Of a stretch of DNA of 64,000 bases, positions 33,501 to 44,246 are shown one piece after another; the first letter of the stretch is position 1, and every line of letters begins with the position of its first letter. Location: assembly GCA_022478985.1 (NCBI GenBank), contig JAKSZP010006603.1, forward strand, positions 124,001-188,000, given 5' to 3'. Under the pieces are notes generated by a model. It was given only the letters and a program-made list of their open reading frames with translations. It did not search any database and was not told where the DNA came from. Both the position numbers and the translations under genes were made by a program. The stretch is from Massospora cicadina (taxonomy: Eukaryota > Entomophthoromycota > Entomophthoromycetes > Entomophthorales > Entomophthoraceae).

Positions 33501-34188
33501 CTAGCCGATGGTCAGAGAATTCCATTTTTGTTGTTTTGAAGTGGGAGATTTGGGGTTGGAATTTCGCCAGCGTTAGGATAAGGTTGATGCGGGTCATGGA
33601 CCTTAATTGGCTGTTGTGGACGTGGGGATGCATCATGTTTTTGAGCAGCGGGGCATGTCATGGCAGTGCATCCATTAACCCAAGGGTGGCCTTTAGAATG
33701 CGCAGTTCTATGTGACCCTGGGGGGCGTGAATTGAGGAAGGCCACCGGTCCATTGGTGTGTTTAGCAAACAGTTCATGTCGCCAACTATAAAAGAGTCTG
33801 GGGGTAGCGGGAGGGATTTGACTGACAAGAAAAATTCCTGACGCTCATGTGCACCGTTTGGGGCATAGATGTTGACAATTTTGTGTGCAACATCAGCCCA
33901 CGAGAAAGTGGCAACAAGAACTTGGCCATTTAGGAATGTTTCTAAAGATAAAAATTTGAAAAAATTATTTTTCTGAATTAGCAGCCCATAGTGCTTCAAC
34001 CAAAAGGATAGGGATGGGAGAAGCATTGTTTTCCAAGCTTCCTCGGAACCTCATGGACAGTGGGACTCCTGGATGGCCAGGATATCCACAGGTAAATTGT
34101 GTTGTAAAAAACTCAGTTTCCTAGCCTGGGATGGGGAGGCCTTGAGTCCAGCAATATTCAGCATCCCTAAAGTTAATGTTTCCCCCAT
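30564..34188 (-). pseudogene. LINE1 ORF2 (endonuclease, RT, zinc finger)
   Basis: Minus strand from ATG 34188. The APE-type endonuclease shows ILAIQESHC, VNIYAPNG, IVGDMNC and EFSDHRLVSLTY (about 33530), with all key residues present. The RT, open 32735-32121, has FKKGDNLYLTNWRPISL, FGFIPRRLI, VFLDQQKAYDRVNWEY and QRGLRQGDPLIPLL. Motif C, after a shift, is FTDDCVVGV (~32130; FADD in LINE2). The C-terminal zinc finger HSSCVMCGQYG, FHRLEKC lies at ~31000 in a 290-codon open piece (31436-30564). Several stops make it non-functional. Confidence 0.85.
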
Positions 34189-34194
34189 CACACC

Positions 34195-35403
34195 TTAGGT
34201 GTGAGGGGATGGGCACCTGGGCCCACCAGCCTCCTCTAGATCCCCATGGGCTTTCACAGCAGTGCAGGTGTTGTCAGCAACGCTATTGGGGTTTTTATTA
34301 ATTTTTGTGGAAAGAGTTGAATTGGCTTTAGCCTTTGCTTTTTGTTTTCCCAACGTCAGACGAATTTTTTGTGGTGCGGATGAGTTCAGTGCACCGTTGA
34401 GCAGGTCAAAATTTTTTCTCAATTGTGATGGGTCCCAAGTTGGTTTCAACTGGAGCTTGGGTGCAACAATTGGGTGAGATCAAATCCCCCATCAGATCCT
34501 CAGATTGAGTGGCCCACTCAGCATGGGCTTCCCAATCTGATTGGTTGATGGATTCCCAAGTTGCTTCCACTGCGAAGGTTTCCATGTCCTCCTGGCATTG
34601 TGAGTGAGGGATAGCGGTGGTGGCTTTGGCCGCTTCCTTGGCCGCGGCCCTTTGGGCCTTCTTGGCCTTCTTCCGCTCTTGCGGGGAGATAGGCTTTACC
34701 AGTAGGTAGCAGCCTTGTGCTCCCCACGGGAAAGCCTCTTTGTTGCTTGCGGTTGGTTTGTAGTGCGCCTCTCCGCTGGCCATGGCTGCCAAGGGGTGCT
34801 CTTGGAATGTAACGCCCTCCTTGGTGGGGCATGCGTGCGCCTTATGGCTGAACGCATCACAGTGGGTGCAAATGGGGGGCGCGCTGTCCACGGTCACCCA
34901 GAATGGTTGGGTGGTATGCCCTGCAATATCAATAAAAGTGGAGTGCGGGATCTGGGTTAGGTCCTTTGCGATCTCCTAGGTTGGGGTCAGGACTGCAATG
35001 GCTTTGCTGAAGCACAGGTGTGGCATCAGCGTGAAGCATTGCATTTTTAAAGTTTGAATTTGCTGTATATGGTGAGACCATCTTTCAGGTGTTGTTCCAA
35101 AATGTCACGTTTTACCGTAGTAGGCAAAAAGTCAAACGTGAGGAGAATTTGGTTTGATTTTGTCCATCTGGTGCATTTGGTTTTGATGACCCGTTGCCCT
35201 TCGGGGAGGTCAACCACTACGTGCACTGCAGCAGCCTTGTCTGCTGCCTCTTTGTTTTCAAAACCTAGGTCCAGCCAACCACATGACATGGAGTGAGGTG
35301 CGATGTACACCTCAGTTGGGAAAAAGGTGTGCACATCTTCACAAAATTTTTCCCATAAGGCCATTTGTTGGATGTCCAGAAACACGCAGACTCCGTATTC
35401 CAC
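34195..35403 (-). pseudogene. LINE1 ORF1 (RNA-binding protein with zinc knuckle)
   Basis: Minus strand from ATG 35403. The N-terminal 118 residues are open (YGVCVFLDIQQMALWEKF, CGWLDLGFENKEAADKAA, TFDFLPTTVKRDILEQHL), resembling an RRM-like ORF1 fold. After a break, 34897-34406 carries a CX2CX4HX4C knuckle (CTHCDAFSHKAHAC) and a Lys/Ala-rich KKAKKAQRAAAKEAAKA. A further piece 34449-34195 ends the ORF with a basic segment. It binds LINE RNA. The TAA stop is followed six bases later by the ORF2 ATG in the same frame. Confidence 0.75.
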
Positions 35404-35733
35404 TGATGCAAGTGGCTGGGAGTGTGGTGTGTTGATGTACTGGTTGCATCATGCTTTCCATGCGAGAATTTCTGGGGAAATAGTGACCGGCATTTTTTTA
35501 AAATTTTTGTCTACTCCGCCAGTTTCTCTGGGGCGTTTTTGAACGTTGGAGGCTGCGGGCCTTCCACCTGCTCCTCTTACCTTACTTGCCCAACTTCTCC
35601 TTGACATGGGCGCAGACTAATCTCCTCTGTGAGATTATCAAACTAGATTCAGTCTTGAATTGAATAGGTTGAAAAAGTGATTGCAACGAAAAAGAAAAGT
35701 TCTTGAAGGACTGACATTTAGGTCAAGCTCTAA

Positions 35734-36018
35734 TTAGCTGGCTAGCTCACTACTCATAAAATTACCTGCAGCTCTGGTATCCACCAAAGCCTCAAAGGAG
35801 ACGTGGTGGGACCTGATACTAATCTTCATGGCCAGTAAAATTAAGTGAGATTCTCTATTTGCAGTTGTAGTTGAATCTGACGATACAGAAGAGATGGTAG
35901 TAGGATTGGGTGAAACCACTAGGTTTATAGTAGGAGTAAACCCTTTGCAAGTCAGAATGTCTGAACATACTGACATGGGCATGATAGCCATGGCAACTAT
36001 GTGATGTAGATCGGACAA
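35734..36018 (-). pseudogene. A2 protease
   Basis: A minus-strand open piece of 94 codons: ILLAMKISIRSHHVSFEALV, DTRAAGNFMSSELAS, then a stop just before the LINE1 insertion site. As in A1 the catalytic triplet is D-T-R. Between this piece and the LTR are only about 130 bp, so the capsid region is gone. Confidence 0.75.
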
Positions 36019-36151
36019 TTTGAGTGGTAATAAGCTAACACGTCCAGAATAAAGTTTCTTACCACTTGGTTCAGCTGAGAAAAAAGGAGCATTGCTACTC
36101 CAATATCAACGAGAAAGGCGGAAATGGTTAGGAATAATGGTTGGTTGATTA

Positions 36152-37300
36152 GTCAGGAAAAAAGAAAGTTATTTTTAGAACAGCCTACAAGTCTGAGTGT
36201 AAAAGCACCCAAATGGTAAACCCAAATGCCAGTGGCACTGCTGCTGGTATGACGGTTATGGAACTAGGAAGGAGTTTCGCCAATAAGCTTACATGGGCCA
36301 TAAACTCATATAGACACCTAGCAGCATACCAGATAAACATGGCCATAAACCCCAAGGGCTGTTAGAATACCGGTGAAAAAAGGGCAGTTTGGTTTTCAAC
36401 ATAAAAACTGAACTTGAGAAAAGGGCTTTATTGGAAAGATAAAAGGAGAGAATTGACCACAATTTTATCAGTGCAATAAACTGATTACATAGTGTTGATT
36501 GGTAATGGGTCAAAGCAGGGTTTGGGTCCCTCAAATTTGACCTAATCCAGAGAATTTTTTGGGGGAGGGGGAAGATAATTTCAATTGATCTAACATCAAA
36601 GGATTTGGGGCAGGCTGAGTTGCTATTAGTTCAACCTCAAACGCCTGGACTGAGGCTCAACTGCATTTTCATTGGTTGGCGCAATGGCATCTGACCTTAT
36701 AAGCAATAGAAATTCCCCAAGGCCACCCCACATTTGGGTGGTCCCAATTGGTTGAAATGGGTTTGGGATGTCCAACCTGCCCATGCCGGTCACTGGGGCG
36801 TTTGTTCAGTCAAATGAGTTACATCAGCTGCAACTCCTGATTCATTGGATAGGGGTTTTGAATTGTCGGCGATAGTTCCTGAAGATATAATCCGAACATT
36901 GGGGATCATCCCAACGATTTCTGGGGTCTTGTCATTGATTATCGTACTTCTGGATGTGTCAAAACTGTCAGCAATTCCAGCCAATGATTCAATAATTGTC
37001 CCCCTTTGACAATATGTTTTCTGATCGTTGGGCTTTATTTCCAATAGTTTCAGACCTTTTTGACTTCAATTCGGTAATCTTGGTGCAGATTTCCTCAATT
37101 TGGCGAACAAGTTTGGCTGAGGTAAGCGCAGGTACTGGAAGACAAATCTTAAGAGGGAGGGATGTTACCCAGCGCTTGACTGCCATGTATGCTAGTCGCC
37201 CTGGGTGATGAGGAGTACAGCCGCCCTCTTAAGACCCTTATTGTTTGGGAATGGAAAAATCGCCTGATCTACGCAAAGGGGACGTTCCTCTGGACTTACA
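36152..37300 (-). repeat. 5' LTR of A2
   Basis: 1,149 bp, paired with 25956-27105. Minus-strand start TGTAAGTCCAGAGGAACG at 37300; it ends ...CTGAC at 36152, followed by the shared PBS region. Confidence 0.9.
36620..37255 (-). pseudogene. LTR-resident conserved ORF, family A (A2 5' LTR)
   Basis: Minus strand: WVTSLPLKICLPV, ALTSAKLVRQIEEICTKITE (open 37186-36989); then 37044-36790 with ESLAGIADSFDTSRS, IPNVRIISSGTIADNSKPL and DVTHLTEQTPQ; then GRLDIPNPF and PPKCGVALG before a shift spoils the CHHAN end; finally AFEVEL. The long middle stretch is the best preserved among the copies and shows what lies between the N-terminal and C-terminal blocks. Confidence 0.6.
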
Positions 37301-37305
37301 AGGGG

Positions 37306-38440
37306 CACCTGCATACCACAAAATCACAAAAAATGATGGAAAAAACCCTTGGCTAGCCTCCATTAAACTCCATCTAAATAGTGCTTTTTCTCACCTTAAA
37401 CGGCTTGAGCAGCACTTAATACAGTGCCATGCTATAAGAAAACCCCTCTTTAAGACAAGTTCATACCTGGTGAGAACAAAATTGCCTCCTTCCTTTACAT
37501 TTATTAATCTGCGTTGGAAGGAGCAACTGACCGTCAAAAAATCAAGTACATTATTCCCTGCTTAAATCAAATAGTTCAATAAAGAATGTCCCCACCATGG
37601 TCAACCTCAGTACTTGGGCAGCGGTAAAGCAAGTGCTTCTAGACGAATTTGGTTTTATACAAAGTTTGCAATGAAAAAACAGGACTTTATGTGCCTTAGT
37701 TTGCAAGAGGGTGAATTGATCACCTTTTATGTTGAGCGCTTCTATAATAAAGCTCAACTTTTGTTGCTTGCCCAAATGCTCCCTCTTGATGATAAAAATG
37801 CGGCTATCTTGGCAAGCTTGGCATCTCGTCCCTCCTTGGCGATGCATCTCTCTTCTGTAAAGTGCACTTTCAAAACTCTACAGGATATCAAGGAGGATTT
37901 ATTAGCAGTTGCAGATATCTATGAGCCTGACCCTACACAAGGTTTTTGAGACAAAGTCTACGCCAACCATTTTAGCCTCTATTATGGTTGTTTCCATCTG
38001 GAAACCTACTTCTGCGGAGTTGCCATTCCAAAATACTAACTCTTCTCAAAAAGATAGTCAGATGGTAATGGCTGTGTTGGGGCAGGGCTCTCCTTTGTCT
38101 TCATTTTTAAACACCCAGTTGGTGAAGGCAGTTGTACCTTTGCCTTGCCCATAGTCTTCTTCAGAGCGGCCATCCCATGTGGTTTCAAAGCCTTCTCTTC
38201 AGTCTAAACCCCTTTCTCAGGTCCCAATCACTCCCGCTAACATTGGGTTAGATAATAAGGCCCAAAAGGCTAAACTGCCTGTTTCTCAGAAGCACCCAGC
38301 CACTGAACAACTCAAAGCTGTTGAAGTTAAAGCATCTACCTCCACGGTGATATCAACCTCAACCTCTCATTCAGCTAACTCTAGTCTGAAACCTGTCTCA
38401 CTGAGGCTTCAAAAACCCCCTACCTTGAAGGTCGAAACTT
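37306..38440 (+). pseudogene. gag: Element E Gag
   Basis: Begins just after the A2 TSD. Readable pieces: FSHLKRLEQHLIQCHAI (37380-37440), then 37614-37949 with LQEGELITFYVERFYNKAQ, LPLDDKNAAILASLASRPSL and LQDIKEDLLAVADIYEP, a capsid C-terminal region homologous to F (42600-42870), then a Pro/Ser-rich linker 38179-38442. It has no zinc knuckle. Several frameshifts and stops. Confidence 0.7.
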
Positions 38441-38639
38441 GAGCTGTAATAATTCCAATGCTTTCCCCAAAAAGTTAATAAGGTGGTGGAGCAACCCCAG
38501 GACCTATCATCACATAAGGAAAGTCCTAAACCTACCCCACCTACTAAGGGTTCCCTAACCTGCATTGATAACCCCTCTGACGAAAAGTCTGATGGGGGTG
38601 ATGAAAATGTTAGTTACTACGTTTTAGGAGCCCTAGGTG

Positions 38640-39263
38640 AAGTGGGGGTACATTATTGATTGAACCCGGAGAGAATGAATTGGGTTAAGATACCTCGTCA
38701 AACTTACCTTTGGCAAGTGATAAGGGGTCTTGAGATTATTGACACTGTTAGTGATGCTGAACAGATCATTGCCACATTTCTCCAAACTATCCAGTGCGTT
38801 TATACCCTGCAGACTATCCAGGAGAATTACCCTGAAACGACCAAATGACTTGCATCCACTTTTCATCTAAAAGAGGTCCTAGTTCTTCTCCCCTCCTTGA
38901 GTGATACTTCAACTAAAGTGGAGGTCGTCATAAATGGAGTGCGGGTTAAAGCTATCCTTGATACTGGGTCCACGGTGAATGTTGTGTCAACCAAACTCAT
39001 TAAGAAATAAGCTGGCCCCTGACCTCAACTACACTCAAGAGTTTGGAACTGTTGGCCCAAACATCACCAGCGCCATTGGAGTCTATTCTTCTATGCCCAT
39101 TTATTTTGGGAAGCTTCTCTTGTTGGCTCCAGCAGTGGATTTGACCAATAACACCTACGATTTACTCATTGGAACCCAATTTATGATTGAATATGAAGGT
39201 GTTATAAAACTAAAGCAGGGCTATCTTTCCCTGATTAACTATGAGGTTCCTCTGATTCTGTAA
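38640..39263 (+). pseudogene. Element E pre-protease linker and protease
   Basis: The linker at 38660-38848 reads IPRQTYLWQVIRGLEIIDTV, homologous to F (43270-43330). The protease then reads VEVVINGVRVKAILDTGS at ~38920-38980, followed by TVNVVSTKLI, with an intact catalytic D-T-G. A TAA follows. The C-terminal half is open in 38979-39263 with LLIGTQFMIEYEGV, the usual end of a Ty3/gypsy protease. Confidence 0.78.
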
Positions 39264-39363
39264 AATGATGAGCTCAATAAAAATGATTACGTTTGCACCT
39301 TTTGAGTATCCCTCCTCCGCTTTGTCCTTGCATTACACCATGGCTGGCAGGCATACCAAACTG

Positions 39364-39660
39364 TTGCCTCCCTCAGTGGACGCCCTGGAGGGTATCCCTT
39401 TCTATGCTCCTGAAGAGGTGGTCATTAAGGCTGGAGAAAAAAGGGTAGTGGACATAAAGATTATCATAAAACCCACATAACTGTCTACTGCACATTATTA
39501 GCATAGAGGGAGTTAGTCCTTTAGAGCCTAGAGGTTTGCCAGTAGTGTTAGACCCCGCCTATCATTGGCCTATTAACCTTTTGCCAGGGAATCTCACCAA
39601 GAAGGATATGGTAGTAAAAAAGCATCAGAAAATCGGAAGAGGCCTGTTGATACCCATTGA
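39364..39660 (+). pseudogene. Element E dUTPase-like domain
   Basis: Between protease and RT. The first half (39265-39480 frame) reads LPPSVDALEGIPFYAPEE, VVIKAGEKRVVDIKI. After a one-base shift at ~39478 it continues NCLLHIISIEGVSPLEPRG, LPVVLDPAYHWPINLL, NLTKKDMVVKKHQKIGRGLL and IPIED. This follows the trimeric dUTPase pattern: D-G..F/L...D/EVxIxPGE..xV.T, the motif-III GVIDxxY...I, and the motif-IV K/RIAxxxL. The Ser/Arg residues of motif II (PRSS) are replaced by SPLEPRG, and a motif-V P-loop is not seen, so catalysis is doubtful. The match is by eye. F has the same domain at the same place. Confidence 0.6.
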
Positions 39661-39846
39661 AGACATCAAGCAAGTCCACTGTATTGGGTCTATGGCAGAT
39701 ATGGGATTACCTGATGACCAATCCATATGTACCCTAACTTCAGTCCATTTTTCTGATGAACTGACCCCAGCTGAGCTAAAGAAAGTTTACTCCTTACTCA
39801 AAGCCTACTGCGACTTTTTCTTAGATCTGACAACGACTATTGGAAT

Positions 39847-40757
39847 ATGAAGGGGTGGATTAATATGATTGACTTTGGTGATGCTAAACCTGTTCTCTAC
39901 AAGCCCTATCACAAATCAAAAGTTAAGGAGCTACAGATGCAGATGGAGCTCAAAAATCTTTTGGATGCTGGATTGCTGGTGCCGTCACAAAGTTTTTGTT
40001 CATCCCCGCTTTTATTAATAAAGAAGATAAATGGAGGTCATTAGGTAGAGATGGACTACCGCAAAAAAACCTCAACAAAAAAGATAATTACCCAATCCCT
40101 CGAATTGATGATGCTTTGGCCCAACTCTCTGAGTCTAAATACTTCTCATCCATGGACCATGCTAGCGGCTATTGGAAAACGGACCTTTCCCCACAAGACA
40201 TGGAGAAATGTGCTCTTATTTTGCAGTGAGGGTCTCTTCCAACCTACCCAACTACTTCAGGGGCTGTGCAACGCGCCAATACTTTCCAACGAGCAATGGA
40301 TCATATCTTATAGGATCTAAAATTAAGCTGCGTCATCGTCTATCTCAATGATATTACAGTTTTCTCCAAGACTTTCAATGAACACCTCGCACATCTAAAT
40401 GAGGTGTTTCAACGTTTTTGGGAATCTAATATCAAACCAAAGCCCTCCAAATGTATTTTTTTCTAGAGGAAGTTGGGATTCCTTAGACACGCTATCTCAC
40501 AAGATGGGATACAACTGCTTCAAGATAAAGTCAAAGCAATATCCAAGATGTTTGCGCCCAAAATCCTTTGTGACATCCAGGTATTCTTGGTCATGATGGG
40601 GCATTACCATCAATCTGTCCCAAAATTTGCCCAGCTCAGCGAGCCCCTTGTCCGCCTCCTGGCTAAGAACACCCCCTTCCATTGGGGTATTAAACAAAAT
40701 GCCGCCTTTGAGACTCTGAAGGAGTTATTGCAAAAGGCCAATACTCTGCCACCCTGA
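39847..40757 (+). pseudogene. Element E reverse transcriptase
   Basis: MELKNLLDAGLLVPSQSF and SSPLLLIKKINGGH (39847-40044), MDYRK, DNYPIPRIDDALAQLSESKY, FSSMDHASGYWKTDLSP (motif A), LFQPTQLLQGLCNAP (motif B, shifted), then VIVYLNDITVFSKTF at ~40335, where the first Asp of the xDD box is Asn. The thumb PKPSKCIFF and linker HYHQSVPKFAQLSEPLVRLL continue to 40757. Confidence 0.82.
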
Positions 40758-40759
40758 TT

Positions 40760-41153
40760 ATAGTAAACCTTTCCTGACAATCACAGATGCTTATGACTAT
40801 GCTGTTGGAGCTAATTGGCTCAAGTGGATGAGCATGGGGTTGATCATAGCTTGTCTTACTTTAGCAAAATGCTTTCAAAAGCTGAGTGCAACTACAGCAT
40901 CACAGAGTATGAGTGCTTGGCTGTCCTGCTCGCTGTCAAACACTACTGCCCATTCCTATATGGAACTCCCTTCAAAGTGATCACTGACCACGCCTCTCTA
41001 AAGTGGTTGCAGAATATGAAGGATCCTATGGGGCAGTTGCATCTCTGGGTTCTGAAGCTCCGGCATTACAATATGACTATTGAGCATCAGTCAGAAATGC
41101 GTCACATGGATGTAGATAGGTTAATGCGGCTGCCTTCTTCACTTAGACAATAG
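40760..41153 (+). pseudogene. Element E RNase H
   Basis: TDAYDYAVGA (Asp) precedes the open stretch 40815-41153: HSLSYFSKMLSKAECNYSIT, EYECLAVLLAVKHYCPFLYG (Glu kept), KVITDHASLKWLQNMKDPMG (Asp), TIEHQSEMRHMDVDRL. It is homologous to F 45300-45718. Confidence 0.82.
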
Positions 41154-41444
41154 TGAAGCAGAGAGGCTACATGATCTCCTCATGAATCCAGATGCTTGGG
41201 CTGATGAAGATGAACAAGGCCAAAAAATGCTAGCTCAACATTCCTGAAAAAACAAAGTAGAAAATGGGAAGTTATATAAGAAGGAAGGACTAAATTGGTT
41301 GCCTTACCTCCGGCCATCTGAGCGAGTTCTGTCATTTTGGAGTCTCACACTATCATGGGGAATGGCTGAGTATGCAAAACATATGAGTGGCTAAAAGAGC
41401 GATACTACTGGGAGGGCATCTTGGAAACCATAAACAAAGTCTTG

Positions 41445-42205
41445 TGTCAGATATTCTCCTTATCAACTTCTGAGAAAGAATGTTGGAGTCCGATCTTTGA
41501 CTAAAATTGTGGCTATCAATGATATGAATACCAACAGCGAAAAGACCTTGGTGAATTCTTAGTGAATCCTATTCATTGGAACAATATAATCTATACCAAA
41601 AATTGACATAATATGGTAAGTACTGAAAATAGGATTACTCTGACTTTTCAGCCAAATTTGAGGTGTTTAATATTGCGCGGATAAGAACCCTTTTGAAGTG
41701 AGAAGATTTTATCCGTTGATGATTGGGTGCAAATTAACCAATCATTGCCACTCGGATCTGAACCCTCCCAAAGTGAGAAGATTTTACCCGTCAATGCTTT
41801 AGCGTGAATTAACCAATCATTACCACTCAGATCTGAACCCTCCCGAAGTGAGAAAATTTACCCACTGGTGATTGGATACAATTTATCAAATCCTTACCAC
41901 ACAGGTCAGTTTTGCCACAAAAATATTTATCCTCAATCTGATAGGCCAAAAGCCTATATTTTCTAATTTAGATGACTCAGCTTAATATTTTAGCCTCAAA
42001 TGCCCATGATCTCGAAATTTGAACTAGTTTAAATAGGAACTAGTATTGAGAAAAGGGCCTTTCTCTAGTTTGCCTTAGAAAAAAACAAAACTATAAAGTA
42101 AAATCTTAGTTTTATTAAGAGTTTGTTATTTAATTTAAATATTCCATTGTGGAAATCCAGCAGCACATAGCACCAGCGAGCATAGTTTCTTGTTGAATTT
42201 TGACA
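41445..42205 (+). repeat. 5' LTR of element F
   Basis: 761 bp, TGTCAGATATTCTCC...GAATTTTGACA. It contains three ~75-bp tandem repeats (about 41682-41907). Confidence 0.93.
41682..41907 (+). repeat. Three 75-bp tandem repeats in the F 5' LTR
   Basis: The unit begins CTGAACCCTCCCAAAGTGAG and includes GATGATTGG and AACCAATCATTACCACTC. Copies start near 41683 (degraded), 41758 and 41833. Confidence 0.85.
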
Positions 42206-42257
42206 ATTTGGTGCTCACTACAGGGGCATGCCTGTGCACTAACCCGTAGTTATTAAC

Positions 42258-43530
42258 ATGGAGGATGTAAACGTGAGCAGCTCTTCTGGTTCTTCTTCCT
42301 ATGAATAACAATTAGTTGCTCTTGAGAAGCAACTAGCCAGCTCTTTCTCCCGTCTCAAAAAGATAGAGCAACGGCCGTTCAAATTACCCATAAAGGACAG
42401 ATACATCCCGGGTGAAGGGATCTTTGCTTCTTTTTTGTACGTTTATTAAGCTGCGATGGATGGCGCCACTGATAAACATAAAGTTCAGTATATTCTTCCT
42501 TATTTAAGCCGCAAAGCCCAAGAGTTGATCGTCCCTCACCTGGATCCTCAGCACACCTGGCCAGATGTTAAAAAGGCCCACTTGGCTGAATTTGGATCCA
42601 AGCAGAGCTTACACAGGGAAAAACAGGCTTTTATGCACCTTACCATGTATGAGGGTGAAACCCTCTTTAGTTTTACTGAGCGGTTCTATCTCACTGCTCA
42701 AAGGTTGGCTACATCTAACCTGCTTACCCTAGATGACGCTATCGCCACCATAGAAACAGGGTTAGCTTCACACCCCTCTCTCACCAGGCATATCATATTA
42801 GTGAAACGCCATTTCACAACTTTCAGTGATATAAAAAGAGGCTTTGTTAGACGTCGCCCATATTCCTTTAAGTGAGCTGCAGCCTATTGAACCGTTGGAG
42901 GTGAGGCCACCTGTGCCTATTCTCCCTGAAAAACCTGCTGTTTTGGTGCAACTTAAACTGGACATCCCTTATTCATGCAAAGCGGAAATCCCTACTGTGG
43001 TTTCCCCTTCAGCTCAGCCAATAGATGCGCGCTCTAAGGGTATATCCTCCAGAACTACTGGGGTTGTGAAAATGCCGGTTAAAGCGAAGCTAATTACCCC
43101 ACCTCTCGTGGCTGTCTCCCCCACTTCAATTGCAACCTTGCCTATGGTTGAGAATACCCCTGAGGCTGACTCTGAGGGGGGTTACAATGTCGTTGGGTAC
43201 TACTTGTGGGGAGCTCCCATGGAAGTGGAGGTCCCTGATTGCCTAAACGCCAAAGGAGTAGATGAAACCACCATACCTGAGGATACTTACCTCCGCCAAG
43301 TTATAGGTTGTATGGAAACTATTGACACAGCCAGCGATGCTGATCAGCTCCTATCGAGTTTAATTAACCCTTTACAGCGAGGGCATACCATGAAGTCTAT
43401 TCTGGAGACTCACCCTGAGACCGCACGCAAATTAACCTCCACTTTTCATCTCAAGGAGGTCTTAGCGCTGTCGGCCAACTTTGGAAGCACACTTACCAAG
43501 GTTGAAGTAGTTGTTCACAAATTCCAGGTA
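42258..43530 (+). pseudogene. gag: Element F Gag and linker
   Basis: ATG 42258 (MEDVNVSSSSGSSSYE) opens a frame to 42875 broken only by TAA near 42306 and 42447, both where CAA is likely. The capsid region reads MDGATDKHKVQYILPYLSR, LDPQHTWPDVKKAHLAEFG, LTMYEGETLFSFTERFY and LTLDDAIATIETGLA. An extra A in the run at 42830-42836 shifts the frame; it continues at 42844-43560 with ALLDVAHIPLSELQPIEP, a Pro-rich linker and TYLRQVIGCMETIDTASDAD. It has no zinc knuckle, as in E. Confidence 0.8.
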
Positions 43531-43813
43531 TGGCTATCTTGGATACAGATTCCCCAGTGAATATAGTCTTATCACGGCTGATGAAAATGATTAAACTGAT
43601 GCCTGACCTGGATTATGCCAAGGAGTTTGGAACTGCAGGCCTAAACAATACCCACGCCCTAGGCGCTTACTCCTCTCTTCCCATTCGCGTTTAGAAGCTT
43701 ATCCTATCAGCCCCCACTGTGGCCTTAGATAATAACTCCTATGATATGCGCATAGGTACCCAGTTTATGATCGAGTATGAAGGCATCATCAAAAGAAGCA
43801 AGGGTTCCTATCT
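43528..43813 (+). pseudogene. Element F protease
   Basis: After a one-base shift at ~43525 the frame reads MAILDTDSPVNIVLSRLM: the catalytic triplet is D-T-D (GGT to GAT), intact D-T-G in E. It continues DLDYAKEFGTAGLNN, a TAG, then IGTQFMIEYEGIIK. The loss of Gly should kill the enzyme. Confidence 0.78.
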
Positions 43814-43945
43814 TTGATGAACTACAAAGTTCAGTCAGTCTTATCCAACCAAGAACTCATTAAGAATGACTACACCTGTCTGGTTGAATACCCCTTTTCC
43901 GCTTTGCCTTTACATTATGTCACCTCTGGGCGCAAAACTAAGAAG

Positions 43946-44246
43946 TTGCCTGATTCAGTGGAGGCTAGAGATGGTATTTCGTTTTGTGTGGCAGACGAGG
44001 TGGTGATTAAGCCGGGTGAACAACGAGTGGTTGAAACGAAAATCACGCTCCAAATCCCACACCACTGTTTGTTGCACCTTGTAAGTGTTGAGGGCTTTAG
44101 TCCTTTGGAGCCTCGTGTATTACCTGGGCTACTAGACCCCGCCTATCAGCAACCTATTGCTCTACTGGTGAAACCTCACCTCAAAGGACATGATCATATG
44201 GAAACACCAATAGGTTGTCCAAGGATTTTTAGTCCCTGTGGAGGAT
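43946..44246 (+). pseudogene. Element F dUTPase-like domain
   Basis: Open frame 43814-44251, residues 45-119: LPDSVEARDGISFCVADE, VVIKPGEQRVVETKITLQI, HHCLLHLVSVEGFSPLEPRV, LPGLLDPAYQQPIALLV. A one-base shift then leads to NLTSKDMIIWKHQ and QGFLVPVED. The Asp and Tyr of dUTPase motif III (D-x-x-Y) and the PGE...V.T strand pair are kept. Motif II is degenerate and motif V is not seen. It lies between protease and RT exactly as in E. Betaretroviral dUTPases are next to protease and lentiviral ones lie between RT/RNase H and integrase. The function is unproven; it could be structural. Confidence 0.62.

Larger units (their letters stand above)
30422..35702 (-). mobile_element. LINE1: full-length non-LTR retrotransposon
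   Basis: 5,281 bp inside A2, flanked by an 18-bp duplication TTGAAGGACCTACATTTA (30404-30421) and TTGAAGGACTGACATTTA (35703-35720). It encodes ORF1 and ORF2 on the minus strand and ends with CAATAAATATAAAATTT on that strand. Its 5' end (GAACTTTTCTTTTTCGTTG) coincides with that of LINE2, so both are full length. Confidence 0.92.
25956..37300 (-). mobile_element. Element A2: chromovirus inserted in E, split by LINE1
   Basis: Minus-strand relative of A1. LTRs at 36152-37300 (5') and 25956-27105 (3'), with a perfect TSD AGGGG at 25951-25955 and 37301-37305. The PBS region (minus-strand TAATCAACCAACCATTA) is identical to that of A1, and the purine tract GGCAAAAGGAAAAGG precedes the 3' LTR. It encodes protease, RT, RNase H, integrase and a chromodomain. 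Most of gag is missing. LINE1 occupies 30422-35702. Confidence 0.92.
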
